A DNA stretch of 64,000 nt. Source: Sander lucioperca. Lineage: Eukaryota; Chordata; Actinopteri; Perciformes; Percidae. Made by a program: the position numbers and the translations under genes. Below the pieces are notes generated by a model. That model had not been told where the DNA came from. It ran no database searches and saw only the letters and a list, made by a program, of their open reading frames with translations. Position 1 is the stretch's first letter. Every line of letters begins with the position of its first letter. The stretch lies in NCBI RefSeq assembly GCF_008315115.2, contig NC_050186.1:17842402-17906401 (forward strand). Direction: 5' to 3'. Below, piece after piece: positions 58,690-64,000 of the stretch.

Positions 58690-59240
58690 ACTGTTGCATG
58701 AAATATCGTTTGTGTTTAGCCTACATCATCAGTTTCTATCTAATGTGAATCAAGAGGCTATATCAGCTTCTACCAGGCTGTATTTTTTTTTTTTTGTCTT
58801 CAAAAACCTTTATTATTCAAGTACAGATCCATAAACATATTGAAAACATTAAATGCATACATACATACACGAAAAAGGGGCGCATGAAATTTACATTAAA
58901 GAGGTTGTAAGGCATTGTAAATGTTCAGAGTCCGGATGGCTTTCTTATTTGTCAGTCCTTTTTTAAAGTTTTAAAATGTAATTTCATGTCATTTTTAAAT
59001 TGGTGACTAGCCTATTCGGTTTTCTTTCAGATCATTTACATTTATAGATATAAAATTTAAAAATAAAATTAAAAGATTCAAAATAAAAAACATGGCATTT
59101 ATCCAAATAATTTTCTTCATAGTAAAAAAATTCTACCAGGCTGTCTTGGTCCGTTCGAGCGTATGGGGAATGATGCAAGCAAAAAAAAATGGCTGACTTG
59201 GATGTGGAGACTGCTTCCCGCAGACTGCAGCGAGATATAT
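58690..59240 (+). repeat. Inverted duplication, right copy (interrupted by retrocopy)
   Basis: Homologous to 57365-57590 reversed, with about 350 bp inserted at 58782-59130. After the insertion it continues CTTGGTCCGTTCGAGCGTAT, an A9 run, and then ATGGCTGACTTGGATG. From that ATG an ORF of about 40 codons begins with MADLDVETASRRLQRD and stops after a C9 run; a one-base shift at the C run keeps the frame open to AAAAG followed by GTGAGT at 59348, a donor-like site. Unrecognised. Confidence 0.75.
58782..59130 (-). mobile_element. Retroposed cDNA fragment (3'-end retrocopy)
   Basis: A 349-bp insertion with a T13 run at 58783-58795, so the poly-A is on the minus strand. AATAAA (minus strand, 58814-58809) sits about 14 bases before the poly-A. 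A 14-bp target duplication TTCTACCAGGCTGT lies at 58768-58781 and 59131-59144. The homologous copy at 57365-57590 has no insertion. These are the hallmarks of L1-type retroposition of a polyadenylated RNA. The source transcript is not recognised; the sequence looks like 3' untranslated region. Confidence 0.87.
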
Positions 59241-62200
59241 TTGCCAGGCCCGAGTACTTAACCCCCCCCCTTAAACATTTTCTCATTGAATCTACACGAT
59301 TCACGTAGGTCACCTATTTTGGTTTCAAAACGGCGAGTTTCGCCAAAAGGTGAGTGATTTCCATGTCTGAGATGATGGCAAAAACAAGACAGGGCAGAAA
59401 ATCATTAACTCTTGACCCAAAACATATATTCCACACACTCACACTGTGACACTGTTGCACACTCCTCGCTTAACAGCAGGGAAGTTAAGGCGGGCCTCTA
59501 TAAACGTGTTAAATCACTGCAATGTGCACTTGACTTTTTTTTTTTTACTCCATCCACTTACTCTCTGGTCCGAGAGTATTGGACAGAGTATTGATTGGAT
59601 TCAAATTTCTCTCTCCTCTCCGACACCTGAAAGAATCTCATCTCTTGTCTTCTCTCCCACTTTTTCCAATGCTGTACAAGTTTTGAGCAAATCTTTTAGA
59701 TTTGGGCAAAATAAAATGTGCAACCCATGTTCAAATACTGTAGTGCATCAATATGTGACAAGATTACATAATTCCATTGCTCCTACCATCTTTAAAAGGG
59801 ACCCAACTGATTTTATTTATAAAAAAAAAAAGGCAAACCAACAATTTTTAAGGAAGCTTATAAGTTTAGGGGTTGACAAGTATCTTATTGGGTCAGTTCT
59901 AACATTTGCTATGATCTGTTGGTTTAGTGATTTCAGTCTGAAAAACAAAAACCTTCTGGGGATAATAATTATGAACGTGTGTCACAAAGTCACTGGTGTC
60001 AATTTAAATGAGCTTTGCCTCTAAAGCTCAGTTTATCTTACTGGACTCTGAGTACCCTCTTAAATTCCCTTATAAGTGTTATTTGGCCTTTTACCAGCTG
60101 TGTATGCATCAAGGTGTGTCCCCCCCTTTAGTATTTATTATTGACTGCCGTCTGTACTTAAATTGGCCCTGTGGGCACTTAAAACCTTTATTCTAATCTA
60201 CTGTACTGTACTCTACTTATTAATTGAACACCAGTAGCTCTGATTTATTATGGCATTTCATTGTTGCTATGATTTTTTAAATTAATTAATTATCGCTTCT
60301 GATTAATGTATATGTTGTGTTTTTGATGAGGCTGTGGTGATGAAAAGGGCTCTTTCTATTATTTATTTTGCTGGCTTTCTGGTGGAGTGGCAGCCTTTAA
60401 CTAAGTGGCAGAATGAGATGCATGTAATGTCAGGTTGTATTAGGAAAATCTGTTTCCATCAGTTTTTATCACATCTTCTCTTAAATTGAAAATGTGCATA
60501 AAGTTGGTGGAAAACTGCTGCACTACCTACAAACTAATCTACATACACATACGAGGGTGAATGGATCCAAACTCACAGGAAGATGACTTGCTGCTATTAC
60601 TGAACTCTCAACAATGTCTCTCCTCAACCTATTTCCTTGATTCTGGTGGTTACATGTAGCACATTGCTCAATGATTCACATCCAAGAAATGTGTATTTTT
60701 TTAGACACAAGCTATATTGTAAAACTGCTTAAAAAAATACTATCAGCTGTATTGTTGGCTACTGAATGTCTTTTTACAACCAAGCCAAATATGTGCACAC
60801 ATACTTTACAGAAACTCACAAACACATTGTCCCTGGGAGTTAGATTAATGAGTGGTGTGTGAGCAGCAGTGCTGAAGCAGATTAATCTACAACTATAGCC
60901 TGGCACAGTCAACCCCAGCTTTGATGAATGGGAGCTTAAAGTACATCTGTAGAAACAAACACACATACAAACACATATACAGATCCAAAAGACATAAGCA
61001 TGTGCAAACTGGGAAATATTTGCCAACTGGTCACATATACACAAACAGATACTAACCCTGCACTTGATTTTGCACATGGAGCTAAAATGCTACGCTAATT
61101 ATGGCTGTGTGTGGGCTGGCCACAGGTAAGGACAAGAGTACAAAGGCTGCAAATGAACCCTCCTCTCCCTCCAACTTCAAAAATCACACTCTTCAGCCTC
61201 AACATGTTTTAGCAGCTGTGCTTGAAGCCTTTGATACGGTTATAGAATTAATTCTACGACCACTTCTCCTCAGGTAAATCTTCCAAAGGAGTCACACTTA
61301 TTTCTCAAATCTCCCACGCAGCTGTGTGCCCATATGTGTGTCCTCTGGGGATGAATGTCACTGAGCTGCATCTGGCGAACTGCACTCCAAACATGCACTA
61401 CACTCCATCAAGAACAGAATAACAAGTGGCGTGAGTGTTGAGCACTGGCTAGTAAGTATACTTCCTGCTGCCTTATGCCATAGGAGCCCCCTCAAGAATA
61501 AAAGTGGGATAACAGCTTTGGATTCAACAGCTTTGGATTCAACAAGCTGATGACAGCAAAACATAGACTGTGGCAGTCCGGAGCAGACTCTTCACTGGTA
61601 TTCACTATAGAGCAGCTTGTAGTCCTTTATGTAAATGGTGACTGATTGCTTCAGTAACAGAGTTGCTTGTAGCCCTGCAGCTAAAAGGCTACTGAGCCAC
61701 TGAGCACCTGTGATCCAATCCTAATGCTATTCCTGGCTGTAGAGGAGGCCAGTTATGATCCTAGAGACTGCAGGGTTCAGTATTAGTAATGAAACTATAG
61801 TCCAGCCAGTCAGAGAGGGAGACAGAGAGACACACACACACACACACACACACAGATAATAAGGCACCTCAGTCCTCCAGTTGTCACAGCAGCAGAAGCC
61901 TCATGATGATTTCACCACTACTGATCTATTTCAATTGGTGGATCATTATACTGCACCTCTGTTAGTTAGCGACAGCTAACCTGCAGACAGCTCACTGGGA
62001 CTATCACTGTGGAGTCTGTGTAGATTAGTGAATTTAATATAAGGTTGACTGTGGAGCGAACTAGCTGTCCTGAGTTAAACTGACCACCCTGAATTTCCGT
62101 AGTCATTATGTTAGGACTGCTAGCTGTGATTTCAGAGCCTTAACATCCTGTACGTTAGGGTTAGGATTAGGGTTGTTGTGTGCCACAGCCTTTCTGGTGA

Positions 62201-62439
62201 CTCAATAACTTAACATAATATGGCCCTCACTAGTGAAGTAAGTATGGCTGGGAGAGCATTCAATATCAATATTCAATTGTCAGCAGAATTATAATTGGGA
62301 TGATATGATATGTTATCGGTAAACTCCTTTGATTGATAGATTTCGCTACTGCGCTTATATTTCCTTTAATGAAATTGGGGCTAATATTTAGAATTTTAAA
62401 AAACAATCTACTGTATATCCAATTTTATTCTCATTTTTA
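59241..62439. other. Non-coding stretch, little recognised
   Basis: Includes a 192-codon plus ORF (59446-60024) with no known domain, a 15-bp tandem repeat AACAGCTTTGGATTC at 61511-61540, and (CA)n at 61831-61854. Nothing more was supported. Confidence 0.4.
61831..61854. repeat. (CA)n microsatellite
   Basis: Twelve CA units after GAGAGA. Confidence 0.95.
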
Positions 62440-62545
62440 TTGTGTTGTTAAATGCTTTTGTAAAGCATTTCTTGGCCTTATGTAAGGCACTTGCCTCGCA
62501 ATTTGAAAGGTGCTATACAAATACAGTTGCCTTGCCTTTTATATT
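62440..62545 (+). mobile_element. Possible LINE 3'-end remnant
   Basis: TTTTGTAAAGCATTTCTTGG and TTTGAAAGGTGCTATACAAA, then TACAGTTGCCTTGCC, resemble the TGTAAAGC...GTGCTATA(C/T)AAATA end of several fish LINEs. No coding part is attached. Confidence 0.4.
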
Positions 62546-63415
62546 TCTAAGCAAGTTGTAATAAAAACTAAAAAAAATAGTTATTAACGTTTTTCTTTGT
62601 ACACATATGAAGATGTTAGTCGTATGTAATAGACAGCAGTGGAACACAATTCATTTCAGTCAGACTATTTATGATGTTGCATACATAAGTTATATCATGA
62701 TGCCTGTTAATATCGGAACATATCCTTATGAAAGGGACCCTCCAGCAATTAAGTATTGCACTTTAATTGAAGGACTTGAAAAAGACAGATCAAAAGACAA
62801 CGATTAAAACCAATGCAAGAGAATGGGTCAAGCTCCAAAAAGCCAGTAGATTTTGTTAGACCCTCCCTGCCTACAAAATGCCAATCATTAAAACTCCACA
62901 TCTGCAGTTTGTAACCACACCCATCTTCGAACTCAGCCTTCCTTTTGATCTCAACTACACACCTGTAAAGTTACGTGACTGCATCTTGCATGGCGTACAT
63001 ATAAACACCTGGCCAAAGTACTCAAAACCGCTCTGTGGTAGTTCCCGCTACATTAGACACAGACTCACAAGGTGAAAACAGTACCAGTGTCGCTGTTGCG
63101 GCTGGTAAATATCTCAGCCTATCTATAAGCTTATAATAAACACATACAGCTAGAGATTTGGATACAGATAATTGCCGTGCAGGTAGCCATACTGTATGAT
63201 TTGAAAGATACACCAAGCCTAATTTACACTTCCTGTGGGGTAACAAGCAGCAACGGCACCAAAACCTCCCACATGGCATGTCTAGTGAGGCACTGCCTGG
63301 TCTTAGCCTGGGGAGCCAAATGCTGAATCACACTGGTCAGAGGTGGGCCGTCAGGGCCAGCAAGGTCTTCTCTGCTGGCCAAGAGATTGTCAGAATCAGA
63401 AAATTATATATATAA
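62546..63415. other. Non-coding stretch, nothing firm
   Basis: An inverted pair GGCCAGCA / TGCTGGCC at 63355-63380 lies in sequence that may belong to another transposon end. No exon recognised. Confidence 0.4.
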
Positions 63416-64000
63416 TAGGGCTGTCAAAATAACGCGTTAATTTCGATTAATTAATCTGAGAAAAAATAACGCGTTAAAAAAAAATAACGCAGATTAATCC
63501 ATTCCATATTGACGTTTGACCCGGAGCCGTTCTAGCCACCATTCGACTGTAAAATGAAGGAGGGAGACGAGAATGTGCTGCCTGGATCATTAACTGGAAC
63601 ATTTACTTGTAAAAATCTTCTTCCTGCCAACCCTGGCTACCGAAATCTGGTGCCACTGATATGTCTGCACTTCTCTCTGGTGCTCTGAAGACGATACAGA
63701 CAACACAAACACCGTTGCATGTGACACTATACTCGACAGCAGCTAACGTTAGCCTACCGCTAGCTAGTAGCTGGATTAAACACGGTTAAAATGCTGACAG
63801 CTAACGCTGAACGGTGTAAAGTTTGACTGTGTTTTACTGTAGAGAACTGTGACTCAACAGCGGGATGTAACAATCTGCAGCTGCCGAGCTCCCGTCGGAA
63901 AAACAACACAGACAGTTCAATGAAACTGGTAAACTACAGCTTCGTGGTGCATTTGAAGTTATTGTAAATGTCCTTGGTGGTTGTTTTTGTCGTTCAACAG
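63416..64000 (+). mobile_element. hAT element, left end, runs off the window
   Basis: Starts TAGGGCTGTCAAAATAACGC with repeated AACGCGTTAA and ATTAATC motifs in the first 90 bp, the typical end of a fish hAT family (TAGGG start, internal GCGTTA repeats). A 44-codon ORF at 63554-63688 (starts MKEGDENVLPGS) may be a leader or broken exon. CpG-rich promoter-like sequence follows. The transposase, if present, lies beyond 64000. Confidence 0.75.

Noticed and set aside
59446..60024. 192-codon plus-strand ORF
   Set aside because: The longest ORF outside the LINE, but with no recognisable domain, Phe/Lys/Ser-rich from T and A runs, no splice or promoter context. Length is possible by chance in AT-rich DNA with few in-frame TAA. 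Not called as a gene.
52619..64000. Upstream samd12 exon (first half of the SAM domain)
   Set aside because: Looked for a minus-strand WTQQDVCKWL-like frame before a phase 1 donor and found none; it probably lies beyond the window.

Overview
The window reads as teleost fish DNA, probably from a percomorph. It is AT-rich, carries almost no long coding sequence, and is packed with simple repeats of the (CA)n, (TG)n, (GA)n, (TA)n and (ATT)n types. It also holds many short cut-and-paste transposon remnants, tRNA-derived SINEs and LINE pieces of kinds common in fish. Nothing prokaryotic, viral or organellar is seen.

Only one host-gene exon could be recognised with confidence. It is a 141-bp minus-strand exon (52453-52593) encoding the second half of a SAM domain that matches SAMD12, with good splice sites on both sides. 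Most of the window is therefore best read as samd12 introns and flanking sequence on the minus strand. No second samd12 exon was found. How far the gene extends to either side cannot be told from sequence alone.

Layout: 1-2411, a 5'-cut LINE whose reverse transcriptase ORF is open throughout. 3.7-7.7 kb, a MULE-like MITE, a Harbinger-like MITE, one copy of a dispersed repeat called family A here, and two SINEs. 9.5-12.9 kb, a 1.7-kb element with CAGGGTTC ends, a decayed Harbinger transposase fragment and a second family A copy. 16-25 kb, microsatellites, two related TTAA-flanked elements (one nested in a CAGTGGTGG element), an element with an 8-bp target duplication, and a GGGCCCTAT element holding a 106-bp AT palindrome. 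27.5-34.6 kb, a MULE-like copy containing a 300-bp segment that recurs at 31.8 kb next to a (CA)n/(TG)n foldback, then a nest of two elements. 36-51 kb, long plain stretches with scattered repeats. 51.9-52.6 kb, the samd12 exon. 54.6-55.5 kb, two more MULE-like copies. 56-59.3 kb, a CpG-rich segment, an inverted duplication, a Tc1-like remnant and a small retroposed cDNA. 63.4 kb to the end, the left end of a hAT element that leaves the window.

No gene set acts as a pathway or defence system here. The interest lies in the transposon stratigraphy: target-site duplications that classify otherwise anonymous families, nested insertions that order events, an occupied/empty site pair that documents a retroposition, and several large foldback structures. 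Family names rest on visible ends, target duplications and remembered resemblance to fish repeats. No database search was possible.
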